A DNA stretch of 64,000 bases, from assembly GCF_019059575.1 (NCBI RefSeq), contig NW_024881593.1, forward strand, positions 310,001-374,000. The letters run 5' to 3'. The notes below the pieces were generated by a model. The model saw only the letters and a list, made by a program, of their open reading frames with translations, had not been told where the DNA came from and made no database searches. Positions 12,001 through 26,583 of this stretch are shown one piece after another. Source of the stretch: Amphibalanus amphitrite (Eukaryota > Arthropoda > Thecostraca > Balanomorpha > Balanidae). Each line of letters opens with the position of its first letter. Position 1 is the stretch's first letter. The position numbers and the translations under genes were made by a program.

Positions 12001-14431
12001 ACTGAGTTTGGATGGTTAGATGTGAACTGGACGACCTCATGCACCGTGTTCATCTGTTCACTGTTCAACGGGCCTGTAACTCCTGGAGTTTAAGTCTCTG
12101 CCTCTTTAAATGAAGGAGTGACTTCAGCAATGTTTCCTTCATTAGCTGGGCTAATTCCGCAACATAACGAGGCTGTAATCATGCCTGGCTCTTTGAACCG
12201 GCAGTATTGCCGATCATATGCGAACGGACTGCGGCCGTGGAACAATCTATCCTCCTCACTCACAAAAAGACAACGGCTCTCTCAGACATTCCTGGAACGT
12301 CTCATTTGTTAAAACAGCCGGCAACGGTTCCTCCCAGACAAATCGTCCGGCATGTGCAAAAAAGGTCATAACACAGACGACTAAAAAACTAATTGTGGGG
12401 AATTCGCATTAATTATTTGCCGCTATGCGTATCTCAGCATCCAAATAAATGACAGAGTGACGTTTTCATCACAGGTATTAATGGCTTAGTTTCTCATGGC
12501 CATTAGATGCCGAGGTGCATCACATCCTTGGCGATGTGCTCAGTTCTCATTCTCGTGTTTGTCCTTCCATTAATTCAAAACTGAAAACTGATATTGTTTT
12601 CATCATAAAAATTCAGAGCATTGTAAGTTGTCCTAATAAAACACGAGTTATCATGAGGGAATGTTGCAAGCAGTCTATGTCTACCTATGACCTATGAGAA
12701 TCATCATTATCTACATACGGCTGAATCATTAGGGAAAAATTGAAAACACAATTTTTTAATGCAAAAAAATATTTGCTTCAGTTAACAAATAGCGAAATAA
12801 TGTGCTGGCAACATACCAGAGGCAAGACAAAACGGCGCGACCGCTCTTCAGTATCGCTATGGACATTCTTTCTTCCCCTCCTTCGCCGTTCACGCGCCAT
12901 TCCCCAGCGTGATTTCCATCCGGTGACCGGCCCAGCTGGCGCCACGCTCCAGTGCCCCCCCCCTCTCAATCGGTGACGCGTGGCCAGCCTCCCTCCCCCT
13001 CCTCACCGGCTTCCAGGACCAGCCAGCCCTAATCAATGATCGAGACTGTTGGAAAGGTCTGTCTGGCTGACAGTGGGTTTTAATAAGGTCTACAGACACA
13101 ATAGCTAAAATTAAATAAGCTCACTCAAATGCTTGTACCATCGTGGTAGACTGGAAACCTTTTCACAACACTTACCCAATGTATCGTCCAATGCATCAAA
13201 GCACCACAAGAACACGCCTTCAATACTGACCACCCAACAGCAGTGCCTGCGGCCCACCACACCATCAGCCACCCAGCCCGGTGGACCCGCCCAAAACACT
13301 CACCAACTGGGCCCTGGGGGCACTGCCGGCGGCGTCCTCTCCAGCCGAGGCGGGTGGCCGAGTCTGCCCTGGGGCGATCTGACGACCCGTCATCGACCGT
13401 GTGCCACCCACCGGGCCGGTAACGGGAACGGCGCCGGTCACCACTGAGCAACTGACCCGCGGTACCCCGTCCGGCCGGCAGGCGGGTGGCTGGAGACTGC
13501 AACGAAGATATAGAGGGTAACACCGAGACTGCGACGGAAGCATAGGGCAGTAACTGAGAGACTGCGATGGGGAGTAGCAGAGTATCCTGCTTACGCGGGA
13601 CAAAACTCTAAAGTCTTTTTTTGACATTTTCGTCTGCTGTGGTAAGAAAGGAATTCGGTGAAATGGAACGATGCTATCTTTGGAATGTATGTAATATTAG
13701 TTTACTTTTGCGGTACATGTGTGATTTTATCGAGAGGGACTACAATGCCTTTGTGTTTCTTACATACATGTGCGTTGACGGAACGAAGCTCCAGACATGA
13801 TTTAATTAAAAAGAGTTTGGACGGCTTTTTCTACTGTTTCTGTCAGCTTACGGCACTAATGAAGATGTTAAGGCAGGCTGGCCACTATCTTCACATTCCA
13901 AAAGTGAACCACAATGCTTAATTGCCATGCCGCAGTATTTAACGAGTGAATAAAACGGCGAGTGACAATGTTATGCTACCTTTATGCCTTACATATGGCA
14001 CATTCAAAATTAGTTGGTTAAATGCCACACAATGTTCAACGATTGTCATTGACTACAAACCATGATGACAATAATTTCAACAACCGTCCACCGTAATTAA
14101 GAAGATCCATCAGCACGGTACACACTTTACTATGAGCCCAACGCCCGCACTAAGTGTGAGAACGAGCGGTCCAGTGGGTAGTATTTGCTCCACCGGAAGC
14201 TGGGAGACTCTCCTGATTCTCTCACTCTCCTCCCCTCCCCTATCGGCGGTATTTGATACCGGAGGACCACGGTATCCAACTCCGGGGGACCACTAGGGCG
14301 GCATCTGACTCCCGAGGCCGGCGGGGCGGCCCCACCAATCTGTCCGGCGCCGCCTCGTTACACTGCGCGCCGGATGTGCGTCGCAAACGAGCCCGCCTTC
14401 CAATTACCTCCTGCAGACCGGCGCCGGCGCG
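6080..14431. other. Long intergenic stretch without a supported gene
   Basis: The longest open frame (7882-8460) shows no recognisable domain. GC-rich islands occur at about 6090-6330, 7000-7150, 9290-9600 and 10180-10370. The last has a strongly G-rich plus strand that could form G-quadruplexes. No tRNA, rRNA or transposon ends were found. Confidence 0.4.
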
Positions 14432-14750
14432 TTTATATCCCATTATTTGATTCTCGTACGGCGCTGCAGCGCCGCCGACGACGTCGGCCACCGGGGGCAC
14501 ACGTGTTTGAACCGCGCCGCGGCTGGCCGCTCGGGTGGCACGCGTGGTCGGTCGGCAGTGAGGCTGGAGCTGCGGAGCAGGGAGGGTGTGTGAAGCGCGG
14601 CTCCTTGTGACAGAACGGTGCGTGTCGAGTTACGTGGGCAGAACAGCAGACTGAGGCGGCTGGGTGATGGATAGAGGTTCGTCTGGACTGCCAGTGACAT
14701 CAGCGAGCAGCAGCCAGGGCCAGTGCTAAAAGTTGGACAGCTATTATCAG
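14432..14750 (+). promoter_or_regulatory. Candidate TATA promoter and non-coding first exon
   Basis: A TATA-like TTTATAT lies at 14432-14438 in GC-rich DNA. About 310 bases downstream the sequence ATTATCAG|GTGAGC makes a good 5' splice site at 14750/14751. There is no long conserved reading frame between, as expected of a 5' UTR exon. The RASSF9/10 coding exon at 34537 begins just after a 3' splice site, so it needs an upstream exon, and this is one candidate. The link is inference only: 20 kb separates them and no transcript data are available. Confidence 0.22.
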
Positions 14751-16345
14751 GTGAGCAATAATAGTCGAGCCCCGTTCGTGTTCTGAACGGACTACTTGCA
14801 TTGTTTACTTTAAAAATGTATGCTGTGCTTGCGCGAGTTCTATCTAGCTTTCCGATCTGGGGAGAATCTAGCGTGTTCCACTATCCAAGCAAGCCCGTGT
14901 TTAGCCAATCGTAGATAGAGTTTGCAGATAGGCAGATGCTGCGGTCTGCATCCCAAACAACAAAGTGAGCGAAAATGTCAGACAGCCTGCTATAAAATGC
15001 ACGTCAGGCTGACACGCTCCTATTTGCACGAAATCAATGTTCCTTGACGTATTTGGATAGGAAATACCCTCCTCTGTATGCACAGGAATTCCTAAACGAC
15101 AGGTGATTTCAGAGTAGGTAGGTATATGACATATACCTACGTCCTACTATGTACTTGTCATGTGAGCGACACCAAAAAAATCACCACCAAAAAAAAGTTG
15201 ACTCCAGAAATTACCAGAAAACTGTCGTCAAGTAGGTATATCAGAGAGCTCCTTGCTGGCGATCGTTAAAGTTCCTTTCATGCAAGGCTAACCTCTCCAT
15301 AGAAGAAAGAGCTCGTGAAGGATACAGCAATAACATCACAATGAAATGGCCAAGGTCAGAAGAAACGATTAATCGGATTGACCCACAAATGATGATGGAA
15401 CTAATTGAATCTGCTATCAATACGCGGTGCGCCGCGCCGGCTCAAAACATGTTGTTCCTTTGACCTGGCAGGCAGCAATATATGACAGTGGCTTGTGTAC
15501 GCTAGCAGCTGTACGGTAGCAGCAGGCCGGCGCCTGATTGGATTGCGTCATAGCATCGCTGGCTGTCCAAACGCCGCTAATGCATTATAAGCATCACGAA
15601 TAACTCACGGAATATCAAAGGGTTATTGACGAACGAACCAGCACAGCCTCTTGACGCAACAAGCTGCATTTACAAACAGAATAATTTGAAACCCAATTTA
15701 TGAAATAAATCAAGAAAACTAAGAAGTGGCACTCTACCACGTTGCCCAGATCTGCACTGGTTAGAGCTCAGAGCGCTATGCTAATTTCCATACTCATTCA
15801 GCATTCATACATTCATTGTGAATTTCAACATTACGTGAATGGCCCCTATAAAACAGTAGAAAATTAATAAGTTATAGTGCATTGCACGTTATGTGAGCCG
15901 GCATTAAATCATAATGACAGAGATAAGCGATTCAGCATTTGTGTACGTGTGCACGAATGGCGTCATAAATTTTGCCCACACCGATCTCTAGAGATCCTTT
16001 CAAATCTTAGACTTTGACTACCGTTTTATGGCAGCATCCGTAAGCTTTTCAGGACGGTATTTATAGCCTTGGACACACTATTCATGTCATCAATCGGATT
16101 CTGACAGCCTTGAAACCGAAGCCATGACGCAAGCTCCAAACGGCATGACTGAAGTGAGCAATCACCATGGGTGGCGCTGTCGTGAGGCCTGGCTACCACG
16201 GATAATCTTAGGGCTCTGGACACATTGTGTTGTGATTCCCGTGTCCAAGTTCATTACGGTGGGGATTAAAAAGAGGCCAATTCAAAAGTCGGTAATTACA
16301 TCTCGGCAGATTTCACGCCAAAACACGGTACTGTGTCACAGAGCT
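14751..16345. other. Intergenic or intronic DNA, no feature seen
   Basis: Only a short perfect hairpin at 15118-15140 (GTAGGTATATG / CATATACCTAC, 1-base loop) stands out. Confidence 0.4.
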
Positions 16346-16433
16346 GTGACCGTGCTGTACCACTGATGTGACCGTGCTGTGTTACTGATGTGACCGTGAC
16401 GTATCACTGATGTGACTGTGAGGTGGCTGTGAC
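16346..16433. repeat. 22-bp tandem repeat, four copies
   Basis: Copies start at 16346, 16368, 16390 and 16412. The consensus is close to TGTGACCGTGCTGTACCACTGA and decays in the last copy. Confidence 0.8.
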
Positions 16434-19400
16434 GCCTTCTGGAGCTGACATATGTCGTCTGCCCCCCCCCCCCTCCCCCCGCTATAGTGTGAGACGTGTG
16501 GACAAACCGGTTCACCTCTATCACTGGGTGAAGGCCATCTCAAAACACCTTCAATGTCCAAACAACAACAGCACAATCGGATAACGTGGCAAAATGCGAC
16601 ATTGTCGTAAAGAAACCAACTATCGTCTACATAGATATGTCTGGGATTCCTCGAGTGGTTTGCGTGATTGGCGACAGGAGAAATGCTTTATGATTATTTT
16701 GACAATGAATGGGCCAGTTTTGCTTGCATGCATTGGACTCAGCGGATAAACCAGCGTCGCCACCTTTCAACGCATTTCCGTAAACTAAAATTAGCTATTA
16801 TTTTTAGCGTTTATAAAACGGCTTTACATCCTCTGTAATGCAGTTATTCAGCGACATCTCTATGCCATCTGTTGAGAAATGTTTGTCATATAGAATATCT
16901 GACTGCCTTCAGCAGACAGTCTCCGAGTGATGCCCCACTGATCGCTGGAGAGCGGAGGCTGTCTGAAGTGTGCGGCAGACAGCTGGGCCGCGTGCCCTCC
17001 TCCCTCTCCGGCCCGTAAACACCAGGTGGGGCCGTGGACCAGCGGACCGGTACTCGAGATCCCTTCCTCCGAGACTCCCAATTAGCGAACCCTCCTGGAG
17101 GACCGCTCACCGCACTTCCTTCCTCACAGACCCTCCTGAGAGGCAGCCGATCGCAGACAGACGATCACGTGACCTTGAGCGAGAGTCTTTAAAGGCTTCA
17201 GAGGCTTCATGGTAGCCAGCCGGTGCATTGTCACGTGACATATAAAACCGACAGCGGGCTGATTAGCTGCCTTTGTGTAAAAACGACGGCGTAAATACGT
17301 TAAACGGTGGGTTTTCACGGACGCGGTGATAAGCTTCATGCATTCGGATTTGGTTGAGGAGCCTATCTGGGCGGGACGGCGGATGTTGGGTCATAATCCT
17401 CCAGAACGCATCCCAATTGCATCTTTATTTCTGAGCAAATCGAAATCTGCGTACGCAGCATTGTGTTCAGATGTCAGATAGCGCGCATATCTCACCAACT
17501 TCACGCGCTAGAGCCAGCCAAGACTCGGCTTTACTAAGAATTTCCAGTCCAAGAGCCTACCTCTCGTGTTGGTAGTAGACTCCACCCATCGCCATGATAA
17601 ACGCCGCGTTATTTGTCCCGTGAGTCCGGACCAGGAAGTGTTTTGGGTCGCAGCGCAAGCCTTCGTGCTTGGCGGTTCTCACGAGTACCGTGCGTCTGGC
17701 CACCGGACAGTTACTGGGCGGCGATGCAGATGCCGGACAGATGTGAACCGGACTTACACATCCAATTATTGTTGTTTTAGCCTGTCTAGCGAAGATTGAA
17801 GAGACAGATGACTCAATTTGAGGCACCAAGTGAGCATAATTTGTTAAAAGTACGCTGTACGATGTACAGTTAAACCGCGAACATTGCTATACAATTCGTC
17901 TGTGCATGTTTGTACTTCTAGTGTCATAAAAAACTATTCAAGGTACAGTTACAGGTTGACATCGTTAAGGTCAATCAGGTACCGTCCAAAACAAAATTTT
18001 TGGTGATAAATATTTTCCTGAATTTACTGTCATGATCCGCGCTGGACAGGCGTGTGTGTCGCGACGTGCGTGTGTAGTTGGTCGACAGGGCGACGATAAG
18101 GGCGACGATTGTGGTGGTCGGCTAAATTCATTACGCTATCTAATCAGAGTTTGTCAGGCCGAGCGGTGGTCAGCGACAGTCTAGGGATCCGCCCCACGAC
18201 GACACCGATCGATCCATTAACCGCCACGGGGTACATACATACACCAGCGATACGAGAGATTCAGAGATCCCTCAGAGCGGAGCGGACTGAAGGTTGCAGA
18301 AACTGGTGACTTACATTGCACAATATATTTAACAAACTGACACCTTTATCAACTGCAACCCTGATTGATACATCTGACTTCTGTGAGAACCAGACACAGG
18401 ATTTTCTCAGCTGATTCGTCAGCGACTGTTGGAATAGCACTCTCCCACCGCACATGTCATGGTCTAGTGGCATTGTCGAACTGGAGAAAGTGATTTCTTC
18501 TATCCCCCTAAATCCGGTTACACTTAATTATCCTGCTTATATATGTCAGCAGCCATGTAAGTGGCTTTGCAAGCTTTGATTACGATGCAGGATTTGCTTA
18601 TTTATCTCTGAATTACAAGGGCTTGTGGGAATGGTTTAATAATATGTCGTTATGGGTTGCTGAAAACAATGCCGTTAGATTCTTTGAAACATTCGGATAA
18701 TCATAACTTTAAAAGCATTAGTTGACCTAATGTGTAATGGCATTTAGCCTTTTGTGCTTAGTTGCGTAAAATCCGTAGGAATTATTGAAAAACAAATGTC
18801 TGCTTATCCACAATCCCATCTTGACCTTCATATTATGCCTGAAGAACAAAAGGGCTGACAACCGCTGAAGACGGTTATGGAAAAGTGAAATGTTTAATTG
18901 TATTAATTAGTGGCGAAGTTTTGCAAGTTCCTCGCTACAGTGAAATCTAGTACTTTGGATAATTTTTATTTCTTATTTGCTCGAAATTCGGACCACGAAT
19001 AAATCGCAAAACAAAGGGCTGGAGCCATATCACCTTGGCATCACGCTGGCCTTCCTGGGCAGTGAGGTTCTCTCACGTCCCTGTCTCGGGAGCTGAGAGA
19101 GTGCACGACACCCTTCCCCGAGGCGTGGCTGCCTGACACGTGCACCGGGAGCGCTGTGAAAGACGTCACGCCACCTACACTCAACTGGTATTTACTGGGA
19201 CTGCTAGTGTCACGTGTTTTGTACTGTCGGTGACCCCAGGGCGATACCAGGTCATAGTATCATGTGATGTGTGTCATTGGTGACTCTCAGGTGACTTTAG
19301 GTCGCTGCTGCCGCTGGCCCTGATAGGGTAGTGGGTCTCGGTTCCATCAAGGGCTTGATGTCCTTCAGAATCCCCACGGGTGGCCTCTCTCCTTGACAAG

Positions 19401-20089
19401 TGGTCACACGGCCCGTGGGAGAGTTACCCAGGGACCGCCAAAATCCCTCTGTGACCTTCGATGTGCCATATAGCCTTCCCTTGGCAGTAGTGCTAAATAA
19501 AGTACCAGGCCGCTTTAATAGCTTGTGATACCAACGGTGCTACTCCGGATGCTCTGGAGGAACTGGCTCACAGGCGTGTGTTGTGGCTTTGCTGACAACC
19601 TTTGTCGGTCGCCTATTGTTCAGAATTCTGGCTATGTCTCGGAGTCAGCTCTAATCTAACTCTAATCCAAACAGGAACAAATGGCTATCGTGTCTGATGT
19701 TGGCGTTATCGTAGATACCGAGATGGAAATGCCACACTCATGGAAAAGATTACCGTCACGAAATTAATGTCCGGGTCTTGGCGTTTTCCGGGCGGTCAGG
19801 GTGTCAGACGAAGCTTTTTAGTTGCTGAACTGGGCGAACCAGCGGTCTACAACCTCCTTGAGTCATTAACATATGTAGGTATTTGAGACAAAGGGTATCT
19901 TGGAATGCTCAGGAGTGCCCAGATCTTGCATGGAGTCAAAAAAAAACATCACTGAGGAATATGTATCGCCCTAACTGGCCTCGCCCGGCTACCAGCTGTG
20001 CATAGCCACGGTGGCGGCGCCAATGACGGTAGTCTAGCAGAGCCGATGACGGTGGCGGCGGCGATGGCGGCAGTCCCGCGTGACCGGTG
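16434..20089. other. Intergenic or intronic DNA, no gene seen
   Basis: No exon, RNA or transposon end is supported. A homopolymer-rich C tract occurs at 16461-16480. TATAAAA at 17242, next to a CACGTG-containing stretch, could be a promoter but has nothing downstream to support it. Confidence 0.4.
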
Positions 20090-20235
20090 CCGCGCGCGCG
20101 ACGCGTGTCCGTTACGCGCTGCGTGACGCGCGAGACGACCTCGCCGCCGCGCGGCCGTCACGGCGCCGGTAACGAGCGTGACGCGACACGACGTGGCGCT
20201 GCGCGAAGTGACGCGTCGTGACGCGCTGCGCGCCG
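20090..20235. other. CpG-dense patch with repeated TGACGCG
   Basis: TGACGCG or close variants recur at short intervals (around 20123, 20178, 20210 and 20219) in DNA almost built from CG dinucleotides. The surroundings on both sides are much more AT-rich. It may be an unmethylated regulatory island; no start site or gene was identified. Confidence 0.4.
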
Positions 20236-23200
20236 CGAGGACGTTTTCTCCGAGGTCGTGTCGGCTCCGCGCACCACTGGAGCGCATTCCTAATTGGGCA
20301 CTATTGTGTGCGGTGACAACGCCAGTTCACGGGTAAATAGTGGTATTTTCCTTCAAGATATCTAAACTCATTTATGTCAATTGTCATGACATGTCAAGGT
20401 TTCCTTTTTCTGTGAAAGTGAAAGCTAAATACTGACTTAACCGGGCTTCCTTAATTCCTTCCTTAACCGACTTAACGACCTTAACCGATTAATGGTGCAT
20501 GAGCTGCCTCATCGAAACGATGATATGTACGTAAACGATTGCATTTGACTTCAAGGAAATGGAAGCGAACTTTTCGATAGCAACAGAGAAGTTTCATGAC
20601 TTCAAGAAATCAGACGGTTTTATGTGTCAACAGAACTGTTCAACCTTCATAAGCGATATTCGGGAAAATTTTGACGATTACGTTTGATGACAATTTTTAT
20701 CCTGCCGACACAAGGGTTCCATTGAAACTTCTCGTGACATCAAAGGACCAGCGCTGGAATAGTTCAGACGTCTCAAGACCTATGTCACCCTCCTTTTACA
20801 TTGCAAACTGCCTGTGCAGCAATGACACAGGTCATCCACCGCTGACGCGCCCATCTGGACCGGACATACCAATATATCAGCGCACGGTACACAATAGTGA
20901 TTGGTGATACGGGGTGTGTACCCAACTGACTGCTCGACAATGACGCCGACAGTTTGAAGATCGCAGGGGACGCCTGAGCTCTGCCATTTCCGCCGGCTCC
21001 GCCCGCTTTCTCATCGCTCGGTGGGCAGCATACACGTCATCGGTCAACAGTTTTTGCGCCGGGCCGGTGACACCGGCGTAGGTGTCTCGGTCTCCGAGTC
21101 AATATTGACCAGCCTTCTGCCAACGTGCCGAGAGGGAGACAGATGACGTCTCAAAATATCATCGCATGTCGAGACTCGCGTAGGAGGCTGTCTCTTTGTC
21201 GAAATCAGGCACGTGCTTGCGGGTCGGACTTCCCAGTCAGAAGCGAGCCGGCCTGTAAAATCGACTGAGAAACCGGCCCGCTAAGTGAGTGCAAAGTGCA
21301 GCTCGGCAGAGCGGCGCGGTCCATTCATTTATCCCGGCGGTGCGAACGGCGCCATTCACCACGGACGGAAGTGACGGGCGCCGGTCAGCCGGGCGTCAGG
21401 TGATGGGCGGCACAAGCGGCGCCCGCGGCAATCCCGGCGCAGAGAAAATCGCCACCGACCGGCCGGGGGGCGCCGCGGCCCACCAGAGAAATTGGCCGCC
21501 ATGTGTTGTCCGACCGTCAAACGACCGCTCAAACGTCAGTCTATGGAAGCTCGGACGTCATCCAAATTGAGAGCCAGCAACTTCTGCCAGGCTCGAAACT
21601 ACGCGCGGCACGGCTGGCTGTCTGAAAAAGCAGCCCGCCTCCAACTGGGCGGTGCATGTTGCCACGCCGGGTCGGCGGTGGGTGATGGGCCGCGTCTTAA
21701 TTCGCTGCGGCAGAGCGCACCACGGTAGCAGCCGAGTGGTCCATGCAAAAACCTGATCCCGCCGGGCCGGATGTTCAGTGAACGAACTCGGCGGAGTTCA
21801 TGAGGGACCGCCGTCAGGCCCGCCAGGAGGCACGCTAATTCCAGCCTGTTGCCGAAAATTACCCGCTACTGTACGTCACAGTTCCAGTGAATGTGGCCTG
21901 TCCCGACAAATGGCAGAGCTTCCGACGTGTGCATTCGCCACGGGCCGCCAGTGAACGGCATTCTCCGATGGTGGTGGTCATGTGAGGCGCTTCGTGATGG
22001 GACCATTAGATGGGCAGCGGTAGTTTCGGTACCCAAATACCGGCTCTGTCTATCTCAAGTCGCTTACGATATGCGTGCATTCCCATTTGACAATGACCTA
22101 TTACCCGTTTTCCTATTGCAGAACTTTGCAGAACACCTCTTGCAGATTGATTCTTTGCCATAATAGATTCGTCTTCGGCACCTTTCGATTTTGGTTTGCT
22201 GCCTTTTGTGGCTTTCGTGCACCATCATGTGTAGCAATACCTAACCCGATCTCCCTCACATCACGTATTCCCTTCGAGGTGCCAGTATCGGCCGTCGGGT
22301 CACATTCCATTGACCAGTCTGGCCCGCTGACCCGCCGGCTCCCCTGTCCGACCCTGGGCTGACCCCACCGTGCGTGCACCGCGCCACTCGGGTCACCCCA
22401 GCCAATGGCCACCTCTGCCCGCTCAGCCGTCGCGCCGGCCAGCGCGTGCAGCCGGCGCATTTTTACTTTTTGCCCTTGGAACTGTACAGGCAGGTGACCC
22501 CTGACCTGAGGCGGTAACATTTAACCCGGCGCCATTACCAGCTTACGGTATCGGCCGGTCACGGTACCTCCGAGCGGTGCGCCGCCATCGGCGCGGCTGC
22601 GCCAGCATTGTCTCGCCGTGCACTCTGAGGGTGATATCATAATTTAGTGGCGTTGTGTGTGGACACCGATCCGTGTCGAGCGGAGCAGCCCTGCAGGAGT
22701 GTTTACCGGGCCTCCTGGTATGGGGTGCCTCTCCGCGCCAGGCGTGGGAGGCGCAGCGCGACAGTGATGGCCCCAAGTGGCGTTTTTGCCGGTAAATGCA
22801 GATTTTGTGTCGTCTCAGGGGGCAGAGCCGAGGGTGGAGTCGCCGCCCACCCGGTGCGCGCGTTAACGTGCGGTCTTGAATCATTTCGCCGGCAGTGACG
22901 GGGAGAATGTTGAGCCTCCTTGAACTGTGCCGGGTGCCCACCGAGTCATAGGCAAACAACGTCGGCGCAGAGCGCTCCTGAGCACCCTGCAATGGCCCTC
23001 GGAGGCACTCGCCGGCCGCTAACGTCCACTCGAATGGAATGAATGAACACATTGAGTGACGGTATCGCCAGGCAAGGCCATTTGCATTCTTAGCTGGTTA
23101 ACACAGGCATTACACAGGCATTGTGTTGTCCGTGTTTCTTTGTTTGGCTCATATTTCCATTGTGCAGCAAGTATAACGATGCTAAGTAATGATATGATAA

Positions 23201-26200
23201 TGCAAACTACAATACCAAAGTGTAATAAGAACGGTAGAAAAAGTAATACATCAAGCAATAAGATAAGTGAATGTTCGGAAGCCCGGCAGGCCGCAGTGCA
23301 CTGAGCTGATCTGTGGTGAGAATTGACATCTCGCTGCGGCTCGCCTCTGCACTTATTTGTTTTTGACGGAGAGGGCCAAGGTTCAGGATAATGCGGTCGT
23401 GTACCCTTATTTGCCTTGTACAAGTCAAATAAAGGTAAGCGTTGTGAGCTATTCATAAATATTTAATTTCATCCCCACCTTGCAATTTTTATCCTTTCAT
23501 TTAATGTGAAGAATGGAGTCCTTACCTGTGAAATATCTTCCCATTTGTTAGGAAACTAGTGTTATGAGATAATATGCGGCTGAAAGTTATGCTTTCATCT
23601 ACCAAAAAAATGACTATGAGGTAACTGTGTGGTGGAACATGTTTCATTTTTCATTATTAATATATGAGTTATTCCCAGATTACGGCACGCAATAACGCTA
23701 TCCGTACCGTCACGTGCAATGCACCAGTTGGTGCATGTGGAAGCTCCATCAGAATGTGCAGCCTTTTCCGTGATACTCGACAGTGTTTTGTCACGCCGTC
23801 CCGGCAGGCAGCACGCCGTCGGTCGACGCACGGCAAGACGCTACGGTCGGGCACGAAACGGTCCGTGAAGCCTGTCACGGTGCGGGTCCGTGAGCACTCG
23901 GTTCACATCTCGTGGAGAAAAGAGTCGTCGTGTGCGGCACTGAGTGTTGTGGCTCGTTGCGTGCGTGATGGAACTCTATCTGATTTCATTTTTACCTTGT
24001 TGATGTGGTAGGGAGATATACACGTGTCATCGGTGCTGTATGGTACGCACTTAAAAAGGTCGAGATGTGTATGGTACGCAACACCTCCAAATTATTCAAT
24101 CACATATGCTATTTTCTCTCACCTAATCACACCACATCGCGTGTTTAGCAGGTGAGACGCCGTTTAGACAGCGCACACAATCACTGGCGCTCGCCTTTGA
24201 TCCCTCCAATAACCACCCTCAGCGTTCGCGCGCAATTCGCTCATCTTGCCGGCGGGCCCGGGCAGATTTGAATCGGCCCTGTCGGTTAGACCATTTCAAT
24301 GTAACGCTTTTGCACAGCACGATCCGTGGCCTAACGATGACCACCAGTGGAGTTGGACCAACAGAACGACTGGCTGCGCGCAGAGGAGAGGAGAGGAGCA
24401 TCAGCTGGGGTGCACGCCGCCGGATGGCGTTTGTTTTCCTGCGAGAGGACCGAAAGTAGGGGAGTTCGCTTGTGGGGAGATTCTCGCATGCTTAGTGTCA
24501 GGCTGAAAAGTATGACTGAGAGCGAGTGATGCTCTCAGAATAAGGCGCAACGAGCAGCATGTGCAAGAGGCTACCCAAATAAGTTGAGGGTAAAATCCTT
24601 CGCCAGCCAGGAGCTCTAAATGTACCACGTCTCCTTTATCCTTCCCGATTTACTCCCCCTCCAGCTCGTTACATCCTAATCCATCACAGTTGAGTGTCAT
24701 CCGACCGTCGTCGGGCCAGTTCCCGCCGGGATATCGCTGCCTTCCGGCGGCGCGCGGCGCACGGTGCCTCCCCCGTTGCAGACGACTGACCAGGCCGTCT
24801 GTTTTTGCTCGGCGCTCACGTAATTAATGGCATAATCTGCACCGGCAAAAAGGCAGAGGCCGACGGAGCGGCGCGGCCGCCGACCAAGATGGCCCAGTCG
24901 TGACGGCCTTCCCGACACTGAGAGTTAGGGGCCCGGCTCGCGTGAGGGCTCGACGCGCCGCCGGACCGGCCCCGGCGCCGGTCACAAGGGTCACGCCATT
25001 ATGTAATGCGTTTTTGATCGGTGTTGCTGCGTGGGAACGATGAATCCGATCGGCTCTAAGGACTGCCGTCAGCGGGTGGAGGGTAGGGTAGGGTGTCTGG
25101 GTGGGCGGACGCGGCCCACCCCGACCGCAGACCGGCGGGGGAGCCGTGCAGGAGGGTGCTAAATGGTCAGGGTCAACAACGAGGCAGCCAGGGCGGCTGG
25201 AAATGATAGGCTTTGTGTTTTGCCTTGCTGATTTCAATCCTTCTAAATTACGTGCTAGCTTGCATGATGCAAACCATCAATTGCTGTGCATAAAGGTTTG
25301 TTTGGTACACGTCTTCATGATTTTTGCACCTAAGATGCCAATGTTTCTTGAACCTCTACCTTCTTATAATGTGATATGTACTTCTATTCCATCACTTACC
25401 GACTATAATTTTAGCTTTTCTGTAACCGGCAATCCTTGATGTATACGCCACACGGCGAACCGCGTATTCGGTCTCTCCCCCTCACCACGATCGCGATGAG
25501 GTGTCTCTCCCTCCCTCTCCTCCCCTCCCAGCCCGATACGCCTGGCAGCAGACACCTGTTGGCTGGTGGGGGCGGCGTGATAGGGGGGGGGGCAGCCAAG
25601 CGAAGAGCCGGCCCTTTGTCTGAAGTCGTGAGTTAACTCGGCAGGGCGGCTCCATGGCTGGTTATGTCACCTGCACGTGGACCGACGCACCTGTCCCATT
25701 GTGACGGGGCCGATCGTTCGGCTGAGATTTAGAGTGTGTGTCTCGCTGTCCCACTGTCTCATTAGTCATTACCGCTGTGTCTCATTTCCTCTATTCGTCT
25801 CAGAGGCTGGAGACGCTTGCTGATGGCTGAAGGTTGACTCTCCAGCCCAGATGGGCGGAGAATAAGGTTTCGGTCGGCCATACACGACCTGACCACGTTC
25901 AGCCTCTCTGACCGCCGTAATAACCCATCTGACCTCAGCACGGCTGACCTCAGCCTGTCCGACCCACCGACACATCTGTGTGGCCTCAGCTGCGAGTCGC
26001 GTCTCTTACAGCCTTCACCCTTCGACCCGCTGTTCAGTACTGATGCTCATTGTTCATTGCTTTGTCCAGACAACTCATCTGTCTATCACTGACCCACTCA
26101 TATATCGCTCGCTCTTTCCACTAGACATTTTCTCTACTCTTCACTCGCGAATGTTCTCTATCTCTTTCCTTCCTCCCTCTCTCCAGAACAGTGGATGCGG

Positions 26201-26583
26201 GTGCAGAATGCATCCAAAGCACATAGCAGCCCATGCTGAGCGGTGGCTCTCCGCTCCATGCGACGTCGAACCTCTGCCCTGGTTGGGTGGCACCTCGGCC
26301 GACCGGTGTGCTGCCGGTGCCGCAGTACGTGCCGCCGGTGTGCGGCTCCCACCAGTCTCCCACGGTGCCCATTTCCGGCCCGCCAGCTCCCGGAAGTGGC
26401 CGGCACGAGCCGGCGCCGGTCTGCCGTCGGCGACACCGGCGTACGCACAGAGATCGGCTCTCCTTCCTGGGGCTCCGTGCCCGGGCAGAGGTAGAGAGAG
26501 AGCGAGAGAGTCGGAGCACTCGGCGGGGGGCGCCATCTGCCAGTCGGCGTGAGAGGGCCAGACACCGCCGGCCGGGTGGCCGC
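20236..26583. other. Intergenic or intronic DNA, no supported gene
   Basis: Frames such as 22543-23052 (minus) and 25980-26552 (plus) are long only because the DNA is GC-rich, and they overlap other frames. A strong pyrimidine tract ending in CTCTCCAG occurs at 26160-26187, but no conserved exon follows. Confidence 0.35.

Noticed and set aside
22543..23052. 169-codon minus-strand frame
   Set aside because: Arg/Pro/His-rich, no family resemblance, and contains AT-poor DNA in which stops are rare.
25980..26552. 190-codon frame and overlapping proline-rich frames with a good pyrimidine tract at 26160-26187
   Set aside because: At least five long frames overlap here on both strands, a sign of few stop codons in GC-rich DNA rather than of a gene. 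A splice acceptor alone is not enough.
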